64,000 bases of DNA from NCBI RefSeq assembly GCF_019049245.1, contig NZ_JAGMUK010000181.1, positions 106,190 through 170,189 on the forward strand, given 5' to 3'. This document shows positions 32,959 to 41,397 of the stretch, piece after piece. How positions within the stretch are numbered: position 1 is the first letter of the stretch; each line of letters starts with the position of its first letter. A program made the position numbers and the translations under genes. This stretch comes from Streptomyces sp. AC555_RSS877 (GTDB lineage Bacteria > Actinomycetota > Actinomycetes > Streptomycetales > Streptomycetaceae). Under the pieces are notes generated by a model. It had not been told where the DNA came from. It was given only the letters and a program-made list of their open reading frames with translations, and made no database searches.

Positions 32959-33933
32959 ATGCCAGAGCGCAATCCCATCCTGATCACCGGTGCCGCCGGC
33001 GAAATCGGTGGTGTGAGCCGAACGATGGTCGACATGCTGCTTGAACAAGGGCACCTGGTGCGCGCGTTCGTGCGCCAGGACGACGAACGCGCCCACTCGC
33101 TCCGCCAGGCCGGGGCCGAGGTCTTCGTCGGTGACCTGCTCACCATCGCCGACGTGAGTGCCGCGTTGAGGGGCGTCCGCCGCATCTACTTCAGTATGAG
33201 TCTGTCGCCGTACTACACCGACGCCGTCAGCCTGATGGCCGCGGCGGCGCGGGCCCAGGGCGGCATCGAGGTCTTCGTCAACATCTCCGAGTACGAGCAG
33301 TCGTTCATGACGTTCGAGAAGATGACCGCTCCCGAGGAAGAACGGCGTGCGTGGCTCGGCGGACTCGTCGCCGACTGGTCGCCGCAGCAACGGGCCCACT
33401 GGGTCGCCGAGCAGGTGCTGGAGTGGTCCGGCCTGCCGACCGTCAACATACGGGCGGCCATGTTCGTCGAGAACCCCCTGATGACCTGGCTGGCGCTGCA
33501 GCCGCTGGGCAACGGTGAACTGCGCCTGCCCTTCGGCCACCACAAGCTCGCTCCCATCGCGGGATACGACGTGGCGGAGCTGTGCCTGAAGATCCTGGCC
33601 GCCCCGGAGCAGCACATCTCGAAGTCCTACGACCTCAACGGCCCGGAGCTGAAGGACATGCACGGCTTCGCGGAGGACTACGCGGCCGTTCTGGGACGCG
33701 AGGTCACGTACGTTCCCGAGGACGTCGAAACCTGGAACGAGACCTACGTGGACACCGCCCTGGCCGCGTTCCCGCACACCGCGGAGCACCTGAAGACCCT
33801 GACCCGGCTGATGGGCGGCGGCGGATACCGCGGAGCCACCGACCAACTGGAAACCCTGCTCGGACGCCCGCCGAAGACCGTGCGGTGGGCGTTGGAGAAC
33901 CATCCGCGCATCCGGAAGCTGGCGTCTGCCTGA
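32959..33933 (+). CDS. NmrA-type NAD(P)-binding protein
   Basis: 324 residues. Atypical short-chain dehydrogenase of the NmrA/SDRa group with the dinucleotide loop LITGAAGEIGG near the N-terminus and RAFVRQDDERA after strand 2. The active-site Tyr-Lys pair is not obvious, as is usual for NmrA-like proteins that act as redox sensors or isomerase-type enzymes. Start ATG at 32959; the open frame upstream only crosses the hydrolase remnant. It follows the SDR but with a 368-base gap, so separate control is likely. Confidence 0.85.
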   Translation: MPERNPILITGAAGEIGGVSRTMVDMLLEQGHLVRAFVRQDDERAHSLRQAGAEVFVGDLLTIADVSAALRGVRRIYFSMSLSPYYTDAVSLMAAAARAQGGIEVFVNISEYEQSFMTFEKMTAPEEERRAWLGGLVADWSPQQRAHWVAEQVLEWSGLPTVNIRAAMFVENPLMTWLALQPLGNGELRLPFGHHKLAPIAGYDVAELCLKILAAPEQHISKSYDLNGPELKDMHGFAEDYAAVLGREVTYVPEDVETWNETYVDTALAAFPHTAEHLKTLTRLMGGGGYRGATDQLETLLGRPPKTVRWALENHPRIRKLASA

Positions 33934-34101
33934 GAGAGGGATGCCAGGTCGAGGAGGATGGTCTGTTGTGGGGCGGGGCAGATGAACGTCACTCCCGTCT
34001 ACTCCGTCTGACGGACCGTCCCTCATCGATCTGCTCCGTCCGCCACCCCTTGCGGCGCTCGCGGCCGCGCTTTCTCTGCCTGCACGGCCGGCGGGGATGG
34101 G

Positions 34102-35060
34102 CTACCGGTGTCGAGCGGTGTTCTGCTCGGTGAGGGTGGTCACGCGTCCGCCGGAAGTGTGGAGGGCCTCGACGGCGCCCCCGCCGGCTGATGCACTCCC
34201 GCGCCTCTCGCCGGTGGTGCGGTTGAGGGCGTACACCCGTCCGTCCTGGGCGCCGACGTAGACGCTGCTGCCCGAGACGCGGGGTTCGGTGGTGATGTGG
34301 CCACCGGCCGGTGCTGACCAGTCGCGGGCACCGGTGGCCACATCGAAGGCGTAGAGGCGCCCGTCGGCGCCGGCGACGTAGACCTGCGACTGGTCCGGGA
34401 CGGGTGATGAGGTGCTGCGTCCGGCGGCCGCGGACCAACGGGTTTCGCCGGTGTCCTGGTGCGCGCCAGTACCTTGCCGAAGGCTTCCAGATCCCGTTCC
34501 GCCGCCGCGACCGAGCGGGCCTGGCGCAGCGCACGGTCACGCTCGGTCTCCAGCTGTGCGCAGCGGTCCTCCAGCGAGATGATCGTTGCTTCGAGGACCC
34601 GGATCGTGTCTTTGTTGTCCAGACGCACCTGCTGGACTTCGATGTGGCCGCGGCGGGCCTCATCCAGCCGCAGTTGCAGGTCCCGCAGCTGAAGTTCCCG
34701 CACCGGCAGCGTTGCACCGTCCGCAGAGGCACGGTTCTGCGCGGCCGCAGCTGCCGCGGCAGCACGGTGCAGGGCACCTACCCGTTTCCGCTCCACCCCC
34801 TGACGCCGGGGCTCGGTGATCAATGTGGTGACCACGGTGCGCAACAGGCCCAGGGGGATGGGCTTGTGACCGTTGCGGAACTCTCCCCACGTGGCGCGCT
34901 TGTAGGTGCCGAACTCGGCGACCAGCTCGTTCAGCGTCCTGCCCGCGGTGATCTCCCGAAGCCAGGCAGCCAGCGCATCGCCCTCCGGGCTCCGACCCGC
35001 AAGCGGCCCGTTACGCCGCCCTCCCCGAACCCTTGTCTGGCCCCCGCCGGGCATGCACAC
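34102..35060 (-). pseudogene. Frameshifted HTH-like/coiled-coil/beta-propeller protein
   Basis: The 5' part (from 35060) codes for an HTH-like segment (LAAWLREITAGRTLNELVAE) and a coiled coil (LQLRLDEARRGHIEVQQ, LEDRCAQLETERDRAL). Near 34465 the sensible frame switches by one base: frame 1 degenerates, while the other frame reads HQDTGETRWSAAAG and then PQQ/WD40-type blades (VYVAGADGRLYAFDVATG, VYVGAQDGRVYALNRTTG). Only about three blades remain of the seven or eight expected. Either a sequencing error or a truncated and frameshifted regulator-propeller fusion. Confidence 0.65.
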
Positions 35061-35437
35061 ACCCCTTCACCGGTGCCCGTCCAGGCACGTCCACCCCGTA
35101 CCACCCCGCTCAGCTGCGGCAACACCGCCACCCAGTCGTGGACAACAGATCGCCGGTCCAGGCTGGTGCTCCACCCTCACACACCCCCGCACCACCCGGG
35201 TTCCCGTGCACATATTGCGCCGCAACCGTCTGATCACGGCCATATCCCGACCACTTCCGACCACACCAGCCGAACACACATAGCCCGTCGTCGACGACCG
35301 GACCACGAACCCTCACCCCAGGCTGCCGTACGTACTCCTGGTCATCGGCGCCCGCACACCCGACTGCGGCGGCGGGCTTTGCGACATCTCCCGCGGGTAG
35401 GCTCTGCCTGATCAGGCGAAGTCGGTGGGGACGAGGC
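35061..35437. other. Gene-free stretch before the LacI gene
   Basis: No gene, clear promoter or repeat that I can support. It is rich in CCAC/ACCCC runs and probably carries the upstream region of the LacI gene. Confidence 0.5.
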
Positions 35438-36502
35438 ATGGGCGGGGTCGAGAAGACGCGGGGTGGCGGGGCTGAGCGGGCGACCTCGCGGGATGTTGCC
35501 CGGCTTGCCGGGGTGTCGCACACGGCCGTGTCCTTCGTCTTCAACGGGCGTGCCCAGGGCAACCTCTCCGCCGAGACGCAGGAGAAGATCCGCAAGGCGG
35601 CCGAACAGCTCGGCTACCGGCCGAACGCGGTCGCCCGTGGCCTGCGCCGGAGTCGTACCGCCGTGATCGGTCTGGTCACGGACGAGATCGCCACCTCGCC
35701 GTTCGCCGGGCGGCTGCTGCGCGGGGCCATGGACATGGCGTGGAGCAGTGAGCACCTGGTGCTCACCGTCGACTCCGGGCAGGACCCGGTCGCCGAGGAC
35801 GCGGCCGTCGCCGAACTGCTCGACCGGAGGGTCGACGGGATCATCTACGCCGCGCTGTCGTTGCGCCGCGCCCGAGTCCCGGAAGGGCTGCACCGCACGT
35901 TTGCCGTGTTCGCCAACTGCCTCCCCGAGGACGGCTCCCTCCCGGCCGTCATCCCCGCCGAGCGGGCCGGTGGCCGCAGCGCCGCCCGCGTCCTTCTCGA
36001 CGCGGGCCACCGCCGTGTCGCCCTGGTGGGCGGTCTGGACGACATCGCGACCGCGGAACGGCTGCGCGGCTTCCGGGACGCGCTGCGGACGGTGGGGCTG
36101 ACCGCCGAGAAGGACTGGATCATGCGGACGGGAGGGGAGATCGCCGCCGGGTACCAGGGCGCGCTGCGCCTGCTGGACGGTGTTCCCGCCCACCGGCGGC
36201 CCACGGGGATCGTCTGTTACAACGACCGGGTCGCCGCGGGCGTCCTCCACGCCGCCGCGCGCCTGGGCCTCGACGTGCCCGCCGAGCTGTCCGTCGTCGG
36301 CTATGACGATCAGGAACACATGGCGGCTTTCCTCAGTCCGCCCCTCACCACGGTCGCTCTGCCCCATCGCGCGATGGGAGAGACGGCCGTCCGCCTGCTC
36401 CTGGACGCCATCGACAGCGGGACCGTGCCGCCGGTCACCACCCGGCGGCTGGAGTGCCCCGTCGTCACGCGGGGTTCGGTGGGACCAGCTCCCAGCCCGT
36501 GA
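35438..36502 (+). CDS. LacI-family repressor of the fructan locus
   Basis: 354 residues. Helix-turn-helix TSRDVARLAGVSHTAVSFVF at about 16-35 with the hinge helix RPNAVARGLR, then a periplasmic-binding-like sensor domain (VIGLVTDEIATSPFAG, YDDQEHMAAFLSPPLTT). Convergent to, and overlapping by 38 bases, the GH32 gene at 36465. It is likely to bind the TAAC/GTTA sites between the transporter operon and the secreted GH32, and to respond to a fructose-containing sugar (inference). Confidence 0.92.
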   Translation: MGGVEKTRGGGAERATSRDVARLAGVSHTAVSFVFNGRAQGNLSAETQEKIRKAAEQLGYRPNAVARGLRRSRTAVIGLVTDEIATSPFAGRLLRGAMDMAWSSEHLVLTVDSGQDPVAEDAAVAELLDRRVDGIIYAALSLRRARVPEGLHRTFAVFANCLPEDGSLPAVIPAERAGGRSAARVLLDAGHRRVALVGGLDDIATAERLRGFRDALRTVGLTAEKDWIMRTGGEIAAGYQGALRLLDGVPAHRRPTGIVCYNDRVAAGVLHAAARLGLDVPAELSVVGYDDQEHMAAFLSPPLTTVALPHRAMGETAVRLLLDAIDSGTVPPVTTRRLECPVVTRGSVGPAPSP

Positions 36503-37874
36503 TCTCGACGTCCGTCCCCGTCACGGTCAGCTCCGCGATGTCGTCGTCCCGTCGGTACACCCGTTCCGTGGCCGTCGCCCGGTCGCCCGCGAACAGTTCC
36601 AGCAGGGAGCCGTCCACGAGGATCCGTACGGTGAGGGTCTCGCCCGGCGGGGTCGGCAGGACCAGGGCGGCCGTGCCGTCCGGGCGGGAGTGTGGCCAGG
36701 CCGTGCGGTCCAGGGTCACCTTGCCGGACGCCGGGTCGAGTCGCAGGGTCAGTTCGGCCCCGGACGTGGCCCGCAGCAGACTCACGGTCGCCGCTGAACG
36801 GGCAGTCACCAGCAGGTCGTACGCGAGGGGGAGTGGCCGGTGTGGTCCTGGTGCGGCCGTGAACGGGACGGCCGCTCGCAGTAGTTCGAGCTCCGGAGCC
36901 GGTACGACCCGTAGCGTGCCGTCCTCGTGGGTGTCCATCACCCGGGGTGCCGTGAGGACGCCGGACCAGCCCGCGCGGTCCACCTCCTCGGGAGGGCGTG
37001 ACTCCCAGGACCAGCCCCAGAGCAGGGCGCGGCCGGACTCCGTGTCCTGGAGGACGGAGGGGGCGTAGAAGTCACGGCCGAGGTCCAGCGGGCCGCCGCC
37101 CCTACCGGCCGCGAACCTAGGTCCACCGTCCGCCCGCTCCACCAGACGGCCCGTGACGTACGCGGTGCTCAGCGGGTCGCCGTCCCACAGGGCCACCGCC
37201 AGCACCCAGTCGCCCCCGGGGGTCGCCCACAACTGCGGGCACTCCCAGCCGATCGCCCGCCTGCCGAAGGCGCGGGCCGCCGCCGGGTCCCGGCCGTCCA
37301 GCAGGACCCCGGCGAACCGCCAGTCGTACAGGTCCTCACAGTCGTACACCAGGACGGACGGGGTGCCGTCGGCGTGGCCGGCGCCCATCAGCGCCCAGCG
37401 GCGTCCGGCGAAGCGGAAGACGAAAGGGTCCCGGAACATCGTCACGTCCAGGCCGGGTGGTGGGCCGGCGACCACCGGCACCGGCAGTTGCTTCCACTTC
37501 TGGAGGCCGTCGTCCTCGGTCACGGCGAGACAGATCGCGCTCAGGCCCTGGTGGTCGTGGTCGATCCCGGAGTACACCGCTGTCGGTACACCACCGTCGT
37601 CCACCACGCAGCCGGACCAGCAGCCCGCCTCGTCCGGGCCGTCGGGCGTGGGGCGCAGGGCGATCCCGTGGTCGTCCCAGTGGGCGAGGTCGCGGCTGGA
37701 GGCGTGGCCCCAGTGAACATTCGTGTGCACGGGGGCGTCGGGATTGTGCTGGTAGAAGAGGTGGTATCGATCGCCCCAACGGAACGGGCCGTTCGGGTCG
37801 TTCATCCAGTTGGCCGGCGGGCGGACCCTGAAACGAGGGCTGTTGGCGTCGGTCGACCGGCTCACGGAACTCAA
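36465..37874 (-). CDS. Cytoplasmic GH32 beta-fructosidase
   Basis: 469 residues, no signal peptide, so intracellular. Glycoside hydrolase family 32: nucleophile motif WMNDPNG near residue 30, the RDP motif (MFRDPFVF) and acid/base WECPQL, followed by a C-terminal beta-sandwich (LRILVDGSLLELFAGD). Hydrolyses sucrose, sucrose-6-phosphate or imported fructo-oligosaccharides. The start is taken as TTG, which overlaps the permease stop (TTGA) and has AGGAG seven bases upstream; a GTG at 37865 is the alternative. Last gene of the operon. Confidence 0.92.
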   Translation of the reverse strand: MSSVSRSTDANSPRFRVRPPANWMNDPNGPFRWGDRYHLFYQHNPDAPVHTNVHWGHASSRDLAHWDDHGIALRPTPDGPDEAGCWSGCVVDDGGVPTAVYSGIDHDHQGLSAICLAVTEDDGLQKWKQLPVPVVAGPPPGLDVTMFRDPFVFRFAGRRWALMGAGHADGTPSVLVYDCEDLYDWRFAGVLLDGRDPAAARAFGRRAIGWECPQLWATPGGDWVLAVALWDGDPLSTAYVTGRLVERADGGPRFAAGRGGGPLDLGRDFYAPSVLQDTESGRALLWGWSWESRPPEEVDRAGWSGVLTAPRVMDTHEDGTLRVVPAPELELLRAAVPFTAAPGPHRPLPLAYDLLVTARSAATVSLLRATSGAELTLRLDPASGKVTLDRTAWPHSRPDGTAALVLPTPPGETLTVRILVDGSLLELFAGDRATATERVYRRDDDIAELTVTGTDVEITGWELVPPNPA

Positions 37875-38782
37875 CGATTGACTCCTGCGGATGTGATGCC
37901 CTCGCGCAGAGGGCGCTGGCCGACGACGAACACGGCGACGGCAGGGATCATGGAGAGGACGACTCCGGCGAGGACGACGGAGATCGAGCCGGTGCCGAGG
38001 TTGCCCTGGAGGGAGACCAGGCCCAGGGGCAGCGTGAGGTTCTCGGTGGAGGTTTCGAGGATCAGCGGCCGGAAGAACTCGTTCCAGTGGTAGTTGAAGG
38101 CCAGCACGCCGACGATGGCGAGACCGGGGGCCGCCAAGGGGGCGTACACCGACCGGAAGACGCGCCACGGACCCGCGCCGTCGATCATCGCCGCCTCGCC
38201 CAGGTCCTTCGGCATGCCCAGGAAGTACTGGCGCATCAGGAAGGTGCCGAAGGCCGTCGGGAAGGCCGGGACGATGAGGCCGAGCAGGGTGTCGGTCAGA
38301 CCCATCGTCTTCAGTTCCAGGAAGACCGGGACCATCGTGACCTGCAACGGCACCATCATCGTGGCCAGGACCAGCGCGAACAGCGGCTTCTTGAAGCGGA
38401 ATTCGACGCGGGCGAAGGCGTAGCCCGCCAGGCCCGCGGTGATCATCTGGCCGGCCGCGATCAGCGCGGTCACCAGGGTGGAGTTCAGTGCGTACAGCCA
38501 GACGTCGATCTGGTCGAAGACCCCGCGGTAGGCGTCGACGGTGGGGTCCGTGGGGATGATCTTCGGCGGCAGGTCGAAGGACTCCGCCGGCGTTCGCAGT
38601 GACGTCGACACCGTCCAGATGACCGGGCCGAGCGTCAACAGGGCGCACAGCGCCAGGCCTGCGATCCGGCCCCAGGGCGCCAGGCCGTGCCGTACGCGTG
38701 ACGCGGTGGGGCTCGTGCGGGGACCCGGCATCGAACCCGACGCCGCACCCGATACCGAACCCGAGAGGGAACTCGTGCTCAT
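37871..38782 (-). CDS. CUT1 sugar ABC permease (MalG-like)
   Basis: 303 residues. Six membrane helices, with the MalG-type EAA loop EAAMIDGAGPWRVFRSVYAP. The N-terminus has a low-complexity Ser/Gly/Pro leader (MSTSSLSGSV). It follows the MalF-like permease by 14 bases and overlaps the start of the GH32 gene. With the partner permease it forms the channel for the fructan-derived oligosaccharide. Confidence 0.94.
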   Translation of the reverse strand: MSTSSLSGSVSGAASGSMPGPRTSPTASRVRHGLAPWGRIAGLALCALLTLGPVIWTVSTSLRTPAESFDLPPKIIPTDPTVDAYRGVFDQIDVWLYALNSTLVTALIAAGQMITAGLAGYAFARVEFRFKKPLFALVLATMMVPLQVTMVPVFLELKTMGLTDTLLGLIVPAFPTAFGTFLMRQYFLGMPKDLGEAAMIDGAGPWRVFRSVYAPLAAPGLAIVGVLAFNYHWNEFFRPLILETSTENLTLPLGLVSLQGNLGTGSISVVLAGVVLSMIPAVAVFVVGQRPLREGITSAGVNR

Positions 38783-38796
38783 CTGACTCACCCGGC

Positions 38797-39792
38797 TCAC
38801 TGGTAGTGGACGTAACGCCGGCTGAGCCGGAACTGGAGTGCGGTGACCGCCATGATCAGGGCGAAGAGCAGGACGCCCACGGCGGACGCCTCGCCGAAGC
38901 GGAGCTGCTCGAAGGCCGTCTCGTAGATGACCATCACGACCGTGCGCGTCGAGTCGCCGGGACCGCCCGCCGTGAGGACGTACGGCTGCTCGAAGACCTG
39001 GAGGGCGTTGATGATGCCGACCACGGACGCCACCAGCAGCGTGGGCGACAGCAGCGGCAGCGTGATGGCGAGGTGTTTGCGCACCCCGCTCGCGCCGTCC
39101 AGCGAAGCCGCCTCGTGCACCTCTTTCGGGATGTTGTTCAGGCCGCCGACGAACAGCAGGAACGAGAAGCCGAACTGCTGCCAGACGTACGCCAGGACCA
39201 CGGCCGCCATCGCCCCGTTCTCCGAGGTCAGCCAGGGGACCGAGGGGATCCCGGCCGTGCCGAGGAGCCAGTTCACGGGGCCGAAGTCCTGGTTGAACAG
39301 GTACTTCATCACCACCGAGATGGACGCGGCGGACAGCACCAGCGGGAAGAAGAACGCCGAACGGAACACGGCCCGCAGCCACTTGGGCATCCGGCCGTTC
39401 ACCGCGATCGCCAGCACGAGCGCGATCAGCAACTGGAGTGCGACCGCGAGCACCATGAACACGAGCGTGTTGCGGAAGGAGACGAGGACCGTCGAATCGG
39501 TCAGGATCTCCCGGTAGTTGGCCGCTCCGGCCCACTGCGGGTCGTCGATCACGTCCCACTGGAAGAGGCTGAGGACGACCGAGCCGACGATCGGTACGAC
39601 CGTGAAGACGACGATGCCGACGACGGTGGGCGCGAGGAACAGTACGGCGAGGAGGCGGGTGCCCCGGGTGCGGATGGTGGTGGCGGCCATGGACCCGGAT
39701 GCCTTACGGGTCCGACCGGTCCTGCGGTTCCTGCGGCTCTTGCGGGTGCGGGCGGGCTCCGGCCCCACGGGCCTGATCTCGGTGTTCGTCAC
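38797..39792 (-). CDS. CUT1 sugar ABC permease (MalF-like)
   Basis: 331 residues from GTG, overlapping the stop of the binding-protein gene by 4 bases. A basic N-terminal tail (RKSRRNRRTGRTRK), about six membrane helices and the EAA motif EAASLDGASGVRKHLAIT. Member of the carbohydrate uptake transporter 1 family. No ATPase is encoded in the operon; Streptomyces CUT1 systems usually share the MsiK ATPase encoded elsewhere. Confidence 0.94.
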   Translation of the reverse strand: MTNTEIRPVGPEPARTRKSRRNRRTGRTRKASGSMAATTIRTRGTRLLAVLFLAPTVVGIVVFTVVPIVGSVVLSLFQWDVIDDPQWAGAANYREILTDSTVLVSFRNTLVFMVLAVALQLLIALVLAIAVNGRMPKWLRAVFRSAFFFPLVLSAASISVVMKYLFNQDFGPVNWLLGTAGIPSVPWLTSENGAMAAVVLAYVWQQFGFSFLLFVGGLNNIPKEVHEAASLDGASGVRKHLAITLPLLSPTLLVASVVGIINALQVFEQPYVLTAGGPGDSTRTVVMVIYETAFEQLRFGEASAVGVLLFALIMAVTALQFRLSRRYVHYQ

Positions 39793-41198
39793 ACTTCACG
39801 CTCCATGGCCTTCTCCAGGTCCCCCTGCAGCCGGCGCAGCGCGGGACGCACCGCGCCGGGGCTCGCAAGGGCGGTTCCGGTGTGCTTGATCAGCAGCTGC
39901 TCGACCTCGTTGACCTGCGGCGGGGCCGGGATCGGGCCGGTGGTGGGGATCTTGTCGAGGGTGTCGTAGAAGACCTGCCAGTGGGCCGGTCCTGTCTCCC
40001 GGTAGCGGGCCTCGTCGACCATGGAGCGGCGGGCCGGAGTGGTCTGGTTGGCCGCGAAGAGCTGGGTCATCACGTCCTTGCGGGCGGTGTACTTGATGAA
40101 CTCCCAGGCCTCGTCCCGCATCTTCGACGTGCGCAGCATCGCGTACCCGGCGGCGCCGAACTGGTGACGCCGGGTACGCCGGCGCGGGAAGTACTGCACG
40201 TCGTAGTCGGCCGGTTTCATGCCCGCCTGATGCAGGCCGCCCGCCCAGAAGCCGCCCGCGGGCGTGACACCGACGCGGCCGGTGGAGAAGACGCCGACGA
40301 GGTTGCGGCCGTCGCCGCCCTCCGGCCGGGTGCACAGGTCCTCCTGGACGAGGGAGGAGAGGTAGTCGTAGACCTCCGCGACGCGGTCGGAGTCGGCCAG
40401 GGGTGTCGTCCACCGGTAGCCGCCGCCCCGGCCGCGCCGCTGTGCCTCGGGATAGAAGGAGTTCCAGAGCCAGTCGCCGCCGGGGGCCTTGGACTCGGTG
40501 AGGAGGTTGGTGTCGTTGGCGAAGAGCCAGGGGACCACGCCGCCCCACAGCCGGTTGGTCCAGAAGTACGGGGTGAACCGGTCGCCGTTGCTCCGTTTCA
40601 TCGCTCGCAGCAGCGTGGTGAAGTCGTCGTGGGTCCAGTCGTCGTCGGGGAGGTCGGCACCCGCGCGTTCGAGGACCCGGCTGTTGAGGTACATGTCGGC
40701 CGCGTTGAACTCGACCGGCAGCTGGTAGAGGCTCCCCTCGTACATCATCGACTCGACCAGCGAGGGATGGACGTCGGCGAAGTACGTGCGCAGCTCGGCC
40801 GCGTCCCGCTTCGCCCACCTGTCCAGCGGTACGCCGAGCCGCTGGGCGAAGAGCTGTACGCCCTCGGTGGCGACGTACACGAGGTCGGGTGCCGTGCCCG
40901 CGGCGATCTGGGTGAGGATCTTGGAGAAGAAGTCCGACCAGTCGTAGGCCTGTACGGGGTTGATGCGGATCCTGATGTCGGGGTGGGTCTCGCGGAATCC
41001 GTCGCGCAGGGCGCGCTGCGCCTCGGGGTTGAAGGCGGAGCCCAGGGTGGCGATGACGAGCGAGCCGTCGTCGCGGCCGGGGATGTCGGCGGCGGTGAGG
41101 CGGTCCCAGCCGGCCGCGACACCGGCGAGAGCGGCGGCTCCGGCGCCGTATGCGCCGTAGCGCATCAGGGCCCGTCGGGAGAGGAGCGAGTCGGTCAT
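39789..41198 (-). CDS. Sugar-binding protein of the fructan transporter
   Basis: 469 residues; extracellular solute-binding protein family 1. Tat-type signal (LLSRRALMRYGAYGAGAA) and no lipobox cysteine, which is unusual because most Streptomyces binding proteins are lipoproteins. Typical blocks: DIRIRINPVQAYDW, AGTAPDLVYVATEG, QLPVEFNAADMYLNSRVLE. First gene of the transporter operon; an operator-like site touches its translation start region. Ligand inferred as fructo-oligosaccharide or levan fragment from the flanking GH32 genes. Confidence 0.92.
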   Translation of the reverse strand: MTDSLLSRRALMRYGAYGAGAAALAGVAAGWDRLTAADIPGRDDGSLVIATLGSAFNPEAQRALRDGFRETHPDIRIRINPVQAYDWSDFFSKILTQIAAGTAPDLVYVATEGVQLFAQRLGVPLDRWAKRDAAELRTYFADVHPSLVESMMYEGSLYQLPVEFNAADMYLNSRVLERAGADLPDDDWTHDDFTTLLRAMKRSNGDRFTPYFWTNRLWGGVVPWLFANDTNLLTESKAPGGDWLWNSFYPEAQRRGRGGGYRWTTPLADSDRVAEVYDYLSSLVQEDLCTRPEGGDGRNLVGVFSTGRVGVTPAGGFWAGGLHQAGMKPADYDVQYFPRRRTRRHQFGAAGYAMLRTSKMRDEAWEFIKYTARKDVMTQLFAANQTTPARRSMVDEARYRETGPAHWQVFYDTLDKIPTTGPIPAPPQVNEVEQLLIKHTGTALASPGAVRPALRRLQGDLEKAMEREV

Positions 41199-41206
41199 CG
41201 GCGAGC

Positions 41207-41220
41207 CTAACTCGTGTTAG
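41207..41220. promoter_or_regulatory. Operator-like palindrome near the transporter start
   Basis: CTAAC-tcgt-GTTAG, 9 bases upstream of the binding-protein ATG, so it overlaps the ribosome site. Same TAAC/GTTA half-sites as at 41324. Probably the LacI operator. Confidence 0.65.
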
Positions 41221-41323
41221 CCGAGGTTTGATTCCACGATGATGAGAACCCCGCTGGGGCTCTGTCAAGGGATGTGAGCGGATAGGAAGTTGGGGAACGG
41301 CCGGTGCGCGAGGGCTTGACCTT

Positions 41324-41333
41324 TAACGTGTTA
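41324..41333. promoter_or_regulatory. Operator-like palindrome near the secreted GH32 promoter
   Basis: TAAC-gt-GTTA within CTTTAACGTGTTAGG, 65 bases before the secreted GH32 start. The half-sites match those at 41207 but the spacer is 2 rather than 4 bases. It could control the divergent transcripts together. Confidence 0.55.
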
Positions 41334-41397
41334 GGTATACGGTTCCGGTCGACATGAGCCGCGTCCCGACGACGACGTCGGGGAAGGGAGCCGCACG

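Noticed and set aside
34311..35411. Plus-strand open frame opposite the frameshifted HTH/propeller gene
   Set aside because: Arg/Pro-rich shadow sequence; the minus strand has coherent coiled-coil and propeller motifs.
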